Of a DNA stretch of 8,639 bases, positions 1 to 6,778 are shown piece after piece. A model generated the notes under the pieces. That model did no database searches and was not told the DNA's origin. It worked only from the letters and a program-made list of their open reading frames with translations. The position numbers and the translations under genes were made by a program. This DNA is from JAYSRU01 sp043720875. Its GTDB lineage: Bacteria; Bacteroidota; Bacteroidia; Flavobacteriales_D; Crocinitomicaceae. The stretch covers positions 1-8,639 of the forward strand of contig JAYSRU010000227.1 in the NCBI GenBank assembly GCA_043720875.1, written 5' to 3'. Numbering within the stretch: the first letter of the stretch is position 1; each line of letters begins with the position of its first letter.

Positions 1-930
1 TTGCACAAAAGTATGTTGTGCAATGATGCGCCCAGCTTCATCATAAATAAGCAATTTAGCCGTTGCGTCTGCACTAAGGTTTGCAGTAAATGTGGTAATA
101 GCATCTACTCCTCCAGGGTTATTAGCAACGGTAACATTATCTGTTTGGGTTATTTCTGTGAGCGAGAAGTTGTCTAGGTAAATTTCATTATAAGTATAGT
201 GAGGATAAGTTAAAGTTGCCTCTATCGGATCTAAGTAATAATTCACCTCTTCGTTGGCTATGAAGTTCCCAACAACAAACATTTTCTCACCTCCATTAGC
301 TGTAAAGGTAAACGCTGCTTTTTGCCAAACTACTTTTTCAGTAATGATAGTGTCAGATTGCCACACAATGCGTGCATCTTGCCAAATAAAATCCCAATTA
401 ATAGCTGGGATTGGTAGCACTGGTGCATCATTGCGTAATAACACACCAAGACCGTTAGAATATAAATAAGATGAATCGGTAACACTAAAATAAAATGAAA
501 AGGAATATTCTTTTCCTTGGATTAAAGGCTCTATAAATCGTCCTCCAATAAATCCTTTGCCTTCAGTTAATTTTTGTTCTGTTTTGGAAGAATCTAATAT
601 CCCGATTCCTCCATAACTTTCGCCATGAATAGTGTCTTGATAACCATGAAAGTTTAAAGGTACTGAATATCCTGAATTAGGAGGGGGGGGGGTTTTTGAA
701 GTATATAAAACGCTTGCAGTCATAAACCACCAATCTTTCACACATTCAAACCCGTTATAAATGCCAAATTCTAAAGGGTATGTATAATTACCATTAAAAA
801 CATCACAATCAGGAATTCCATGATGAGTTTCCTCGAAACTAGGGTTAAGTATTAAATTTTGTTGAGAATAATACACAGCATTGCCCGTAATGAGCAATAC
901 TGTGATTATTATTCCTTTTTTTATTGACAT
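1..930 (-). CDS. T9SS-exported surface/secreted protein, C-terminus cut by window edge
   Basis: Seen: the minus frame is open from ATG at 930 to the window edge (310 codons). A hydrophobic signal peptide covers residues 1 to about 22. NLILNPSFEE (25-34) opens a beta-rich domain with CVKDWW (63-68), a Gly-rich VPLNFHGYQDTIHGESYGG stretch of the kind found in Bacteroidota exported proteins, GKEYSFSFYFSVTDSSYLYS, and GGEKMFVVGNF (213-222). From about 266 comes a T9SS type A sorting domain (NPGG...KLLIYDEAGRIIA) whose last strands lie beyond the window. Family knowledge: such proteins cross the inner membrane by Sec and the outer membrane by T9SS, losing the tail. The fold suggests a carbohydrate- or surface-binding module, but no enzyme motif is visible. 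It starts 21 bases after the preceding damaged gene with no promoter between, so it is probably cotranscribed from upstream. A C10 coding-strand tract interrupts residues 80-84. Substrate and function are unknown. Confidence 0.85.
   Translation of the reverse strand, partial: MSIKKGIIITVLLITGNAVYYSQQNLILNPSFEETHHGIPDCDVFNGNYTYPLEFGIYNGFECVKDWWFMTASVLYTSKTPPPPNSGYSVPLNFHGYQDTIHGESYGGIGILDSSKTEQKLTEGKGFIGGRFIEPLIQGKEYSFSFYFSVTDSSYLYSNGLGVLLRNDAPVLPIPAINWDFIWQDARIVWQSDTIITEKVVWQKAAFTFTANGGEKMFVVGNFIANEEVNYYLDPIEATLTYPHYTYNEIYLDNFSLTEITQTDNVTVANNPGGVDAITTFTANLSADATAKLLIYDEAGRIIAQHTFVQ
683..692. repeat. 10-bp poly-G/C homopolymer inside a coding region
   Basis: Ten consecutive G on the plus strand (C on the coding strand) encode the end of Thr80 and Pro81-84 of the T9SS protein. 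At the present length the frame is open. Removing one C leads to a TAA about a dozen codons later; adding one gives TCC TAA at once. Tracts like this are classic slipped-strand mispairing sites. Phase variation here is inference. Confidence 0.8.
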
Positions 931-951
931 TGAGTTTGTCGAAATGTTAAT

Positions 952-1292
952 TTATTGAACTTCAATTTTCATTACTTTTAATATACCAGTTACAGTTGTA
1001 ACATGAAGAACGTAAAAACCTTTGTGAAGGTTGGTTTAAGTTCGATGCTATTCCCTTCAATTAACTGAGTAGAATAAACTTCCTTCCCTGTTAAGTCAAA
1101 GATATGAATTTTTGATATAGCTTCAGAAGCTACCACACTAAATTCTCCATTGTTTGGATTTGGAACTAATTGTGTGCGCACTTCATTTTCTAATACAGAA
1201 ACAAGTTCTATTGTTTCTTCGTCTTCATTACTGTTACTTAGCATACTGCGATTTCCACTATAACACGATCCATCCCAATCTAAAATTGCTCT
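952..1292 (-). pseudogene. Severed and frameshifted T9SS C-terminal sorting tail
   Basis: Seen: this stretch follows the TAG (1293-1295) of the YD-repeat gene in exactly the same frame and has no ribosome-binding signal of its own. It reads through an acidic linker (SNSNEDEETIE) into VPNPNNGEFSV and KIHIFDLTGKEVYSTQLIEG, the hallmark strands of a T9SS type A sorting domain. The frame then goes wrong at about 1031-1034 and ends in an aberrant FMLQL at TAA 990-992. Shifting by one base restores the expected ending NLHKGFYVLHVTTVTG...KIEVQ, stopping at TAA 952-954. One base, most simply an A in CCAACC, therefore appears to be missing. An ATG at 1242-1244 could start an 84-codon frame, but this would lack a signal peptide and be useless for export. 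Most likely this is the former C-terminus of the 1293-2528 protein. A sequencing or assembly error cannot be excluded. Confidence 0.75.
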
Positions 1293-2528
1293 CTAATGAT
1301 AAAAAGCATAACTATAGCTGTGGATAAAACTTGATAATTGATTTTTTCTACCGCTTTCAGTAATAGATCCTGATGTTCCTTTATCTATCAATAGTAAATT
1401 GCTTTTCGAAAATTGCTTGAAAGTATTCCCATAGGAAACGCCGTTATCGTATGCATCACGCACGGTATAACTTTTATCTTTTTCTCTCGCTTTTGAGTGT
1501 AGTGTTTTACTATTTACGGCATCTCCTTTAAGGTTTTCTGTCACTACTAACTCATTATTTTTGTCCAACCAATAGTGTTTACTTTGAATTTCAATTCCAT
1601 TGTACACTACTTTATCGCTCACCAAATATCCAAATTGGTTATAGGTGTATGCATAGTTTGTTTTATCATTATTAACATTGAAGTCAATTTTTAGTAGGAA
1701 ACCATTTTTTGCGTCATAAGTATAGTCTATATCCGTTTGAGTGGTTTTAAGACTATCTCGCAAATCGTGTTTACGCTCATCTGAATCTACCAGGTAATAA
1801 ATTTTTTCTATAACTGAACGAGATTCCTTCAAGCGATTTCTTGTAATGGAATCGTATCCATACGTTCGGTTTTCTTTACTATTAGCGTGTGTCAATTTGT
1901 AACTCACCAACAAGCCATCTGTCGCATACGCATACTGTTCAATAAATGCTTCTTCATAAGTTCTCAAAAGTCCTTCGGAATGTGGTGCCTCTCTATCTAT
2001 TTGAATTGGCTCTGCAATTTCACCGTTACGCTTATGCTCAACCACCTGTTTTGTTACTTCGCGTCTTAGTAAAAGACCCGAATGGTCGTACAATTGAACG
2101 CAATACAAATCATAGTTGGCTTTGGAAATAGAAATTTTAATAGATTTTAGGTTGCCTATTTCGTCATACGTATTTATATAAAGAGACGATGCCAAAACCT
2201 TACCTAAACCATCCTTAAAACTAACGCTTAACACATTGCCATTTTTATCAAAAGTATATGTAATGCTGCCTTTTTCATTCATTTGAGCTGCATTTTGTAG
2301 ATCAACCGCAATTTTAATTGATTTGATTTTCAATTTAGCTATTTCTTCAGTCGATTGCACTAGTTTGGCATTCGAATACCTAAACCTGTATTCCTGATTT
2401 ATAGGGCGAAACATTGGTGCAGTATGCATTCTATTATAGGTGCTTAATGCGTCGCTTATATTTTGAGCTGCAACGTTAACTATAGACGGAAAAACCACTA
2501 ATACAAAAAACGCTAATTGCTTTATCAT
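1293..2528 (-). CDS. Exported YD/RHS-like repeat protein, possibly truncated before its T9SS tail
   Basis: Seen: 411 residues starting MIKQLAFFVLVVF with a signal peptide cleaved near residue 21 (NVAAQ). Degenerate YD-type repeats follow: YTFDKNGNVLS (91-101), NTYDEIGNLKS (119-129), YAYATDGLLVSYK (199-211), YTYDAKNGFLLKID (269-282) and YAYTYNQFGYLVSD (292-305), separated by charged linkers. Family knowledge: short YD-repeat proteins in Bacteroidota are exported, form beta-sheet repeat structures, and often end in a T9SS tail. Here the frame stops at TAG 1293-1295. A T9SS tail continues in the same frame directly behind, so the natural protein was probably about 525 residues, with stop and frameshift both acquired. 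A protein ending at 411 would reach the periplasm but lack the outer-membrane export signal. A TAnnTTTG box lies about 40 bases upstream. Molecular function is unknown. The start is secure; the end is doubtful. Confidence 0.8.
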   Translation of the reverse strand: MIKQLAFFVLVVFPSIVNVAAQNISDALSTYNRMHTAPMFRPINQEYRFRYSNAKLVQSTEEIAKLKIKSIKIAVDLQNAAQMNEKGSITYTFDKNGNVLSVSFKDGLGKVLASSLYINTYDEIGNLKSIKISISKANYDLYCVQLYDHSGLLLRREVTKQVVEHKRNGEIAEPIQIDREAPHSEGLLRTYEEAFIEQYAYATDGLLVSYKLTHANSKENRTYGYDSITRNRLKESRSVIEKIYYLVDSDERKHDLRDSLKTTQTDIDYTYDAKNGFLLKIDFNVNNDKTNYAYTYNQFGYLVSDKVVYNGIEIQSKHYWLDKNNELVVTENLKGDAVNSKTLHSKAREKDKSYTVRDAYDNGVSYGNTFKQFSKSNLLLIDKGTSGSITESGRKNQLSSFIHSYSYAFYH

Positions 2529-2569
2529 AACTATACGTGATTCTGGTTATAAACTAGATTTTCTTTTAA

Positions 2570-2577
2570 CAAAGGTA
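2570..2577 (-). promoter_or_regulatory. Bacteroidota -7 box for the secreted-protein unit
   Basis: The minus strand reads TACCTTTG, a full match to TAnnTTTG, 41 bases before the ATG at 2528. The nearest upstream TTTG (plus-strand CAAA, 2593-2596) is only 15 bases away, shorter than the usual 19-23, so the -33 element is weak. The rest of 2529-2735 shows no gene. Confidence 0.55.
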
Positions 2578-2706
2578 GACTTTTTACTAGACCAAACGAG
2601 GTTACATTTTTATGAGCATATTTTTACGTTAATCAGCACACCTATCGAAAGTGTAATTGAGTTCGAAAACATGCGAAATATTTGAATGTTGATTCTTGAC
2701 CTAACA

Positions 2707-2743
2707 TTTGCTTTAGCTCCTAACTTTTAATAGTCTATCTTTG
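2707..2743 (+). promoter_or_regulatory. Probable promoter of the pseudouridine synthase gene
   Basis: TATCTTTG (2736-2743) matches TAnnTTTG. A TTTG at 2707-2710 lies 25 bases upstream, slightly longer than usual. Transcription would start near 2748-2752, upstream of the candidate start codons at 2794 and 2848. Confidence 0.5.
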
Positions 2744-2793
2744 CACGCTATTTCTTAAAATTTCACAAGAAATGGGATAAAAATGAAACTAAT

Positions 2794-3954
2794 TTGATTC
2801 TGCTCGTTAAAGAGTTGAATAATTGCAATCCACAGAAAAATAGAATTTTGGAAAACGAAAAAGTTTGGGCAAGAACTGTAAAGCCTTCGAAAAAAAATAA
2901 CCCCACTGCTGCCTCAGAATCAGCTAAAAAAGAAACAAAAAAGGAAAATGTGAAACCTGAAGAAAAAACAGGTAGAACATTTGCAAAACCTTTAGGGAAA
3001 AATGCAAGTAAAGCAACTGGAGCAGGAAAACCGCTCGCTAAAAATGCGAAGAAAACGTTCGCAAAAGCAACGACTACGGGAGCTTCTGGTAAAATCGTAT
3101 TACAACAGTTTATTGTTGCCGAAGAAGCAGAGTTAATGAAATACTTGATTGCCCAACTTCCAGGAAAAAGCAGAGACAATATTAAGTCATTACTGAAAAA
3201 CCGTTTGGTTTCTATCAATGGAATTGCACAAAGTCAATTCAACTTAATCTTAACACCGGGTACAAAAATCTCTATTGGTAAAAAAACGCCTCGTGCGGAT
3301 ACTGCCGTATTGAGTTTAAAAATATTCCACGAAGATGATGACATCATTGTTATAGAAAAACCTGCTGGCTTACTTACCATGGGTTCGGACAGAGAACGCA
3401 TCAAAACCGCTTACTCTCAATTAAGTACGTATGTTAAAGCGCAAGACGAAGACAATCGAATATTTATTGTGCACCGTTTAGATAGAGACACTTCAGGTTT
3501 ACTTGTTTTTGCGAAGAACGAAGATGCTAAACACATTTTGCAAGAAAACTGGAACGATTCAATTATTGAACGTACCTATGTGGCTTTAGTCGAAGGAAAA
3601 ACTCCAAAGGAAAGCGATACGGTCATTTCTTACTTAAAAGAAAGCAAGGCACTGATTGTGCATTCAAGCAAAAACCCGAGTTACGGCGTAAAAGCTGTTA
3701 CCCATTACAAAGTAATTGAGAAACGCACCAATTCTACCTTGGTTGAACTGAACCTTGAAACCGGCAGAAAAAACCAAATTCGCGTGCACATGCAAGAAAT
3801 CGGAAACCCAATTGTGGGAGATAAGAAATATGGCGCGAAAACCAATAACATTGGCCGTTTAGCGCTGCACGCAAAAATATTAGCATTCACACATCCGATA
3901 ACGCTAGAAGAACTGCGTTTTGAAACACCAGTACCCAGACAATTTTACTTATAA
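2794..3954 (+). CDS. RluA-family RNA pseudouridine synthase with Lys/Ala-rich N-terminal tail
   Basis: Role: isomerises specific uridines to pseudouridine in rRNA or tRNA; the target base cannot be told from sequence. Seen, numbering from TTG 2794 (386 residues): an S4-like RNA-binding segment at about 106-162 (KSRDNIKSLLKNRLVSINGI), then the catalytic domain with IIVIEKPAGLLTMGS (184-198), HRLDRDTSGLLVFAK (227-241, catalytic Asp230), ERTYVALVEG (259-268) and GRKNQIRVHM (324-333), closing with the usual RLALHA...F motifs. The start is uncertain: no ATG is in frame before the S4 segment. TTG 2794 gives the longest form, while TTG 2848 gives a product beginning (M)ENEKVWARTVK, which I slightly prefer. 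Residues about 30-100 form a basic, low-complexity tail with repeats TFAK (62-65, 88-91) and PL[GA]KNA[SK]K (66-73, 80-87), resembling histone H1-like tails and probably disordered and nucleic-acid-binding. It appears monocistronic. Confidence 0.9.
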   Translation: MILLVKELNNCNPQKNRILENEKVWARTVKPSKKNNPTAASESAKKETKKENVKPEEKTGRTFAKPLGKNASKATGAGKPLAKNAKKTFAKATTTGASGKIVLQQFIVAEEAELMKYLIAQLPGKSRDNIKSLLKNRLVSINGIAQSQFNLILTPGTKISIGKKTPRADTAVLSLKIFHEDDDIIVIEKPAGLLTMGSDRERIKTAYSQLSTYVKAQDEDNRIFIVHRLDRDTSGLLVFAKNEDAKHILQENWNDSIIERTYVALVEGKTPKESDTVISYLKESKALIVHSSKNPSYGVKAVTHYKVIEKRTNSTLVELNLETGRKNQIRVHMQEIGNPIVGDKKYGAKTNNIGRLALHAKILAFTHPITLEELRFETPVPRQFYL

Positions 3955-4048
3955 ATCTACTAGACGACTAAGAAAGAATTCATTACAATTTTTATTCACC
4001 CTAAAATCAGTTTAAAGGCACGGTGTTTGGTAAGCAAAAAAACATTGA

Positions 4049-4078
4049 AAAAGTGTAAATAAAAGCACTTTTATTTTT
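4049..4078 (+). terminator. Weak hairpin plus T-rich stretch; possible terminator
   Basis: AAAAGTG (4049-4055) pairs perfectly with CACTTTT (4066-4072) around a 10-base loop, followed by ATTTTT. The stem is AT-rich and about 95 bases after the pseudouridine synthase stop, so termination would be weak. It abuts the rpoD -33 element, so it might instead be a regulator site. Confidence 0.3.
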
Positions 4079-4108
4079 GGAAAGTCACTTAGAATAGCCG
4101 TACCTTTG
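4077..4108 (+). promoter_or_regulatory. rpoD promoter, near-consensus Bacteroidota type
   Basis: TTG (4077-4079, within TTTTTGG), a 21-base spacer, and TACCTTTG (4101-4108) fit the TTTG-N(19-23)-TAnnTTTG consensus read by the Bacteroidota primary sigma factor. The predicted start of transcription is near 4114, giving a leader of about 30 bases. If so, the sigma factor is made from the promoter type it recognises itself. Confidence 0.75.
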
Positions 4109-4143
4109 CACTCGTTTTCACAGAAAAACAGCTAAAAATACAC

Positions 4144-5010
4144 ATGAGACAACTAAAAATCACAAAATCGATTACCAATCGTGAGAGTCAGTCATTAGAC
4201 AAATACTTACAAGACATTGGTAGAGAAGAATTGATAACTGCAGATGAGGAGGTAGAATTAGCACGACAAATAAAGCAAGGAAGTCAAGCAGCGCTTGAAA
4301 AACTTACACGTGCAAATCTTCGTTTTGTTGTTTCCGTAGCCAAACAATATCAAAACCAAGGTTTAACCCTACCCGATTTAATTAACGAAGGAAACTTAGG
4401 TTTAATTAGAGCGGCACAAAAATTTGACGAAACAAGAGGTTTTAAATTTATCTCTTATGCCGTTTGGTGGATCCGTCAATCTATTTTATCAGCATTGGCA
4501 GAGCAAGCGCGTATTGTGCGTTTACCGCTTAACCAAGTTGGTTCATTAAATAAAATCAACAAAGCATTTTCTAGATTAGAGCAACAATTAGAGCGTCCAC
4601 CTTCAGCAGAAGAATTAGCAGAAGATTTGGAAGTTCCAGAAGAAAAAATCAAAGAAAGTTTAAATGTTTCTGGTCGTCATGTATCTATGGATGCTCCCCT
4701 TTCTGCTTCAGAAGATGGTGGTACTATGTTAGATGTAATGGAAAACAACGATTCTCCAAAAGCGGATCATGCGTTAATGGCTGAATCATTGCAAAAAGAA
4801 ATTGAGCGTTCATTAAGCACACTTACAGATAAAGAAAGAGAAATCATTCGTTTGTTCTTCGGAATTGGAATGAATCACGGATTAACGTTAGAAGAAATTG
4901 GAGCTAAGTTTAATTTGACACGTGAGCGTGTGCGACAAATTAAAGAAAAAGCAATCAGAAGATTACGACATGCATCGCGTAACAAACTCTTAAAAGCATA
5001 CTTAGGATAA
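4144..5010 (+). CDS. rpoD: Primary (housekeeping) RNA polymerase sigma factor, short Bacteroidota form
   Basis: Role: directs core RNA polymerase to housekeeping promoters. Seen: 288 residues beginning MRQLKITKSITNRESQSLDKY, the typical N-terminus of this family. Region 1.2 is at about 17-48. Region 2 is at about 55-128, with ANLRFVVSVAKQYQNQGLTL, the core-binding DLINEGNLGLIRA, and FKFISYAVWWIRQSI for -10 recognition and melting. Region 3 is at about 135-210 (SGRHVSMDAPL). Region 4 is at about 218-283, with the helix-turn-helix LTLEEIGAKFNLTRERVRQIK (247-267). Region 1.1 is absent and the total length is normal for Bacteroidota RpoD (about 287). The start is fixed by the conserved N-terminus. 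The gene has its own promoter and a strong terminator 6 bases past the stop, so it is monocistronic. No residues look damaged. Confidence 0.98.
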   Translation: MRQLKITKSITNRESQSLDKYLQDIGREELITADEEVELARQIKQGSQAALEKLTRANLRFVVSVAKQYQNQGLTLPDLINEGNLGLIRAAQKFDETRGFKFISYAVWWIRQSILSALAEQARIVRLPLNQVGSLNKINKAFSRLEQQLERPPSAEELAEDLEVPEEKIKESLNVSGRHVSMDAPLSASEDGGTMLDVMENNDSPKADHALMAESLQKEIERSLSTLTDKEREIIRLFFGIGMNHGLTLEEIGAKFNLTRERVRQIKEKAIRRLRHASRNKLLKAYLG

Positions 5011-5016
5011 AAAAAT

Positions 5017-5047
5017 AAGCCACTTCGGAAACGACGTGGCTTTTTTT
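5017..5047 (+). terminator. Rho-independent terminator of rpoD
   Basis: AAGCCAC (5017-5023) pairs with GTGGCTT (5036-5042). After one mismatch, TCG pairs with CGA around a GAAA tetraloop (5028-5031). A run of seven T (5041-5047) follows. It separates rpoD from the GAPDH gene. Confidence 0.93.
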
Positions 5048-5090
5048 GTGCTATAATTTAACAAGCTAATAATAAAAAAAACAAACGAAT

Positions 5091-6542
5091 ATGGAAGCCG
5101 CAACTGGTTATGAAAAGCAATTAAAATCACACGTTGAAAGCGAACGCGCAGCAGTGAAATTGATTAGCAAAAGTGGACAATTACTTTACGACAAAGGAAT
5201 TGAATTAGTGTTATTCAGAAACGCGTTAACAGATGTTACGATTTCTGGAATACTTCACTTACATAGTTATGCTGAAAAAGTAGTAAACAAACCAATTGAT
5301 GTTTTCACTACTTCAGATTTAGCTGAAGAATTGTTAAAACTAGACATCGCTCCTGCAAAAATAGACATCGGTAAGTTAGCTTCTGAATGGTTATTGGAAA
5401 AAGCTAATTTTGCTTCGAAAGCTGATTTCTTAAAATTAAAACTTTCAGGCTTGTCTTCAGACAAAAATGAAAACATCGAACCACGTGATGTAATTCTTTA
5501 TGGATTTGGGCGTATTGGTCGTTTGGCTGCAAGAGAATTGATTAAACAAGCTGGTCGTGGCCAACAATTGCGTTTAAGAGCAATCGTAACACGTGGCAAC
5601 TCGGATGCAGATATTATTAAACGTGCTTCTTTATTGCGCAACGATTCTGTTCATGGTGCTTTCAAAGGTACGGTTGATGAAGATACTGCTAATAAAGCAT
5701 TGATCATCAATGGGCAAACCGTGCACATGATTGATGCTAAGAACCCAGAAGATGTAGATTATACAGCGTATGGAATTAAAAATGCATTGGTAATTGATAA
5801 TACGGGTGTTTTCACCAACCGCGAAGCCTTGAGTCGTCACTTACAATCTACAGGCGTTTCTCGTGTATTGTTAACTGCTCCAGGAAAAGAAATTCCGAAC
5901 ATTGTTTACGGAATTAACCAAGGAACGATTGATTTAGAAACAGAAAGCATCTATTCTGCTGCTTCTTGTACAACGAATGCAATTTCTCCGATTCTAAAAG
6001 TAATCAACGACAAATACGGGATTTTAAAAGGCCACATCGAAACGGTGCATGCCTACACGAATGATCAAAACTTGTTGGACAATATGCACAACAAACCAAG
6101 ACGTGGACGTTCGGCAGCGGTAAACATGGTAATCACATCTACAGGAGCTGGAAGTGCGGTAACGAAGGTTATTCCAAACTTAAAAGACAAATTAACTGCA
6201 AATGCTGTGCGTGTACCTACACCAAATGGTTCGTTAGCAATATTAAGTTTACAAATTGGAGGAAAAGTAACCGTTGAAGAAATCAATGCATTGATAAAAG
6301 ACGCTGCGTTGAATGGCAACTTGGTAAATCAAATTTACTATTCGTTTGATCCTGAATTAGTTTCTACAGACATTATCGGTAACACGTGTTGTTCGGTTTA
6401 TGATTCACATGCAACGATTGTTTCTCCGGATGGTGAAAACATTGTGTTATACACGTGGTATGACAATGAATTTGGCTACACGAAACAAGTTATTCGTTTA
6501 GCGAAATACGTTTCTAAAGTACGTAGAGCAGTTTACTATTAA
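5091..6542 (+). CDS. gap: Long-form glyceraldehyde-3-phosphate dehydrogenase
   Basis: Role: cytosolic interconversion of glyceraldehyde 3-phosphate and 1,3-bisphosphoglycerate in glycolysis/gluconeogenesis. Seen: 483 residues, about 150 more than classical GAPDH. An N-terminal helical extension (1 to about 130, including IELVLFRNALTD) precedes the Rossmann domain with GFGRIGR (138-144). The catalytic domain has ASCTTN (291-296, nucleophile Cys293), the activating His in HAYTNDQ (His320), TSTGAGSAVTK (349-359), VRVPTPNGS (373-381) and WYDNEFGY (456-463). Extension and length match a long GAPDH type I know from Flavobacteriia. At the second Rossmann strand it reads RAIVTRG, without the acidic residue that NAD-specific enzymes use to bind the ribose, so NADP or dual use is possible (inference). 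ATG 5091 follows an A-rich leader. No clear promoter was found in the 43 bases after the rpoD terminator. It ends at its own terminator. Confidence 0.96.
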   Translation: MEAATGYEKQLKSHVESERAAVKLISKSGQLLYDKGIELVLFRNALTDVTISGILHLHSYAEKVVNKPIDVFTTSDLAEELLKLDIAPAKIDIGKLASEWLLEKANFASKADFLKLKLSGLSSDKNENIEPRDVILYGFGRIGRLAARELIKQAGRGQQLRLRAIVTRGNSDADIIKRASLLRNDSVHGAFKGTVDEDTANKALIINGQTVHMIDAKNPEDVDYTAYGIKNALVIDNTGVFTNREALSRHLQSTGVSRVLLTAPGKEIPNIVYGINQGTIDLETESIYSAASCTTNAISPILKVINDKYGILKGHIETVHAYTNDQNLLDNMHNKPRRGRSAAVNMVITSTGAGSAVTKVIPNLKDKLTANAVRVPTPNGSLAILSLQIGGKVTVEEINALIKDAALNGNLVNQIYYSFDPELVSTDIIGNTCCSVYDSHATIVSPDGENIVLYTWYDNEFGYTKQVIRLAKYVSKVRRAVYY

Positions 6543-6567
6543 GTAACAACTAAAACAAAACATACAG

Positions 6568-6600
6568 AAAGCTCAATTGGAAACAGTTGAGCTTTTTTTT
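6568..6600 (+). terminator. Rho-independent terminator of the GAPDH gene
   Basis: AAAGCTCAA (6568-6576) pairs with TTGAGCTTT (6587-6595). The stem extends inward through a T-G wobble and two more pairs to a GAAA tetraloop (6580-6583). Eight T (6593-6600) follow, 25 bases after the stop codon. Confidence 0.93.
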
Positions 6601-6602
6601 AT

Positions 6603-6674
6603 GGAGCAATTCTCGCTTTCCGTTACAATTTCTGCTAAAAAAGCAGAAGATTTTCACTACAATCAAGGCTAGGA
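6603..6674 (+). repeat. Probable dispersed intergenic repeat with central hairpin
   Basis: Seen: a perfect 7-bp hairpin TTCTGCT/AGCAGAA (6630-6636 and 6642-6648, A5 loop) sits between two similar arms, GCTTTCCGTTACAAT and GATTTTCACTACAATC, bounded by GGAGCAATTC and AAGGCTAGGA. From memory, elements of the same plan (GGAGC..., CGCTTTCC, TACAATC, variable hairpin, TACAATC, GGGGCTAGG) occur near gene ends in Flavobacteriia. I could not check this. The rest of 6601-6778 shows no gene. Confidence 0.5.
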
Positions 6675-6778
6675 GTTTTTTTGGGAATTGCAACTACTAC
6701 CATCAAAGATATAAGGAAGCCTTGTCAACATTATTAAGTAACTTTACTGTGGAGCAAGAAAAAAAATTCAAACAAACT

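Noticed and set aside
1887..2131. Two overlapping plus-strand open frames of about 60 codons
   Set aside because: They are shadows of the YD-repeat gene, with no start signals or recognisable protein features.
2763..3218. A 151-codon minus-strand open frame opposite the pseudouridine synthase
   Set aside because: Its Phe/Ala-rich product is the mirror of the Lys/Ala-rich codons on the plus strand, and the plus frame has a conserved enzyme.
5049..5066. TATAAT-like sequence as a sigma-70 style GAPDH promoter
   Set aside because: Bacteroidota primary sigma factors use TAnnTTTG boxes, and no matching -33 element lies at a workable distance.
6587..6778. N-terminal extension of the small lipoprotein upstream to position 6587
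   Set aside because: It would start at TTG inside the GAPDH terminator, cross a hairpin repeat, and bury the export signal.
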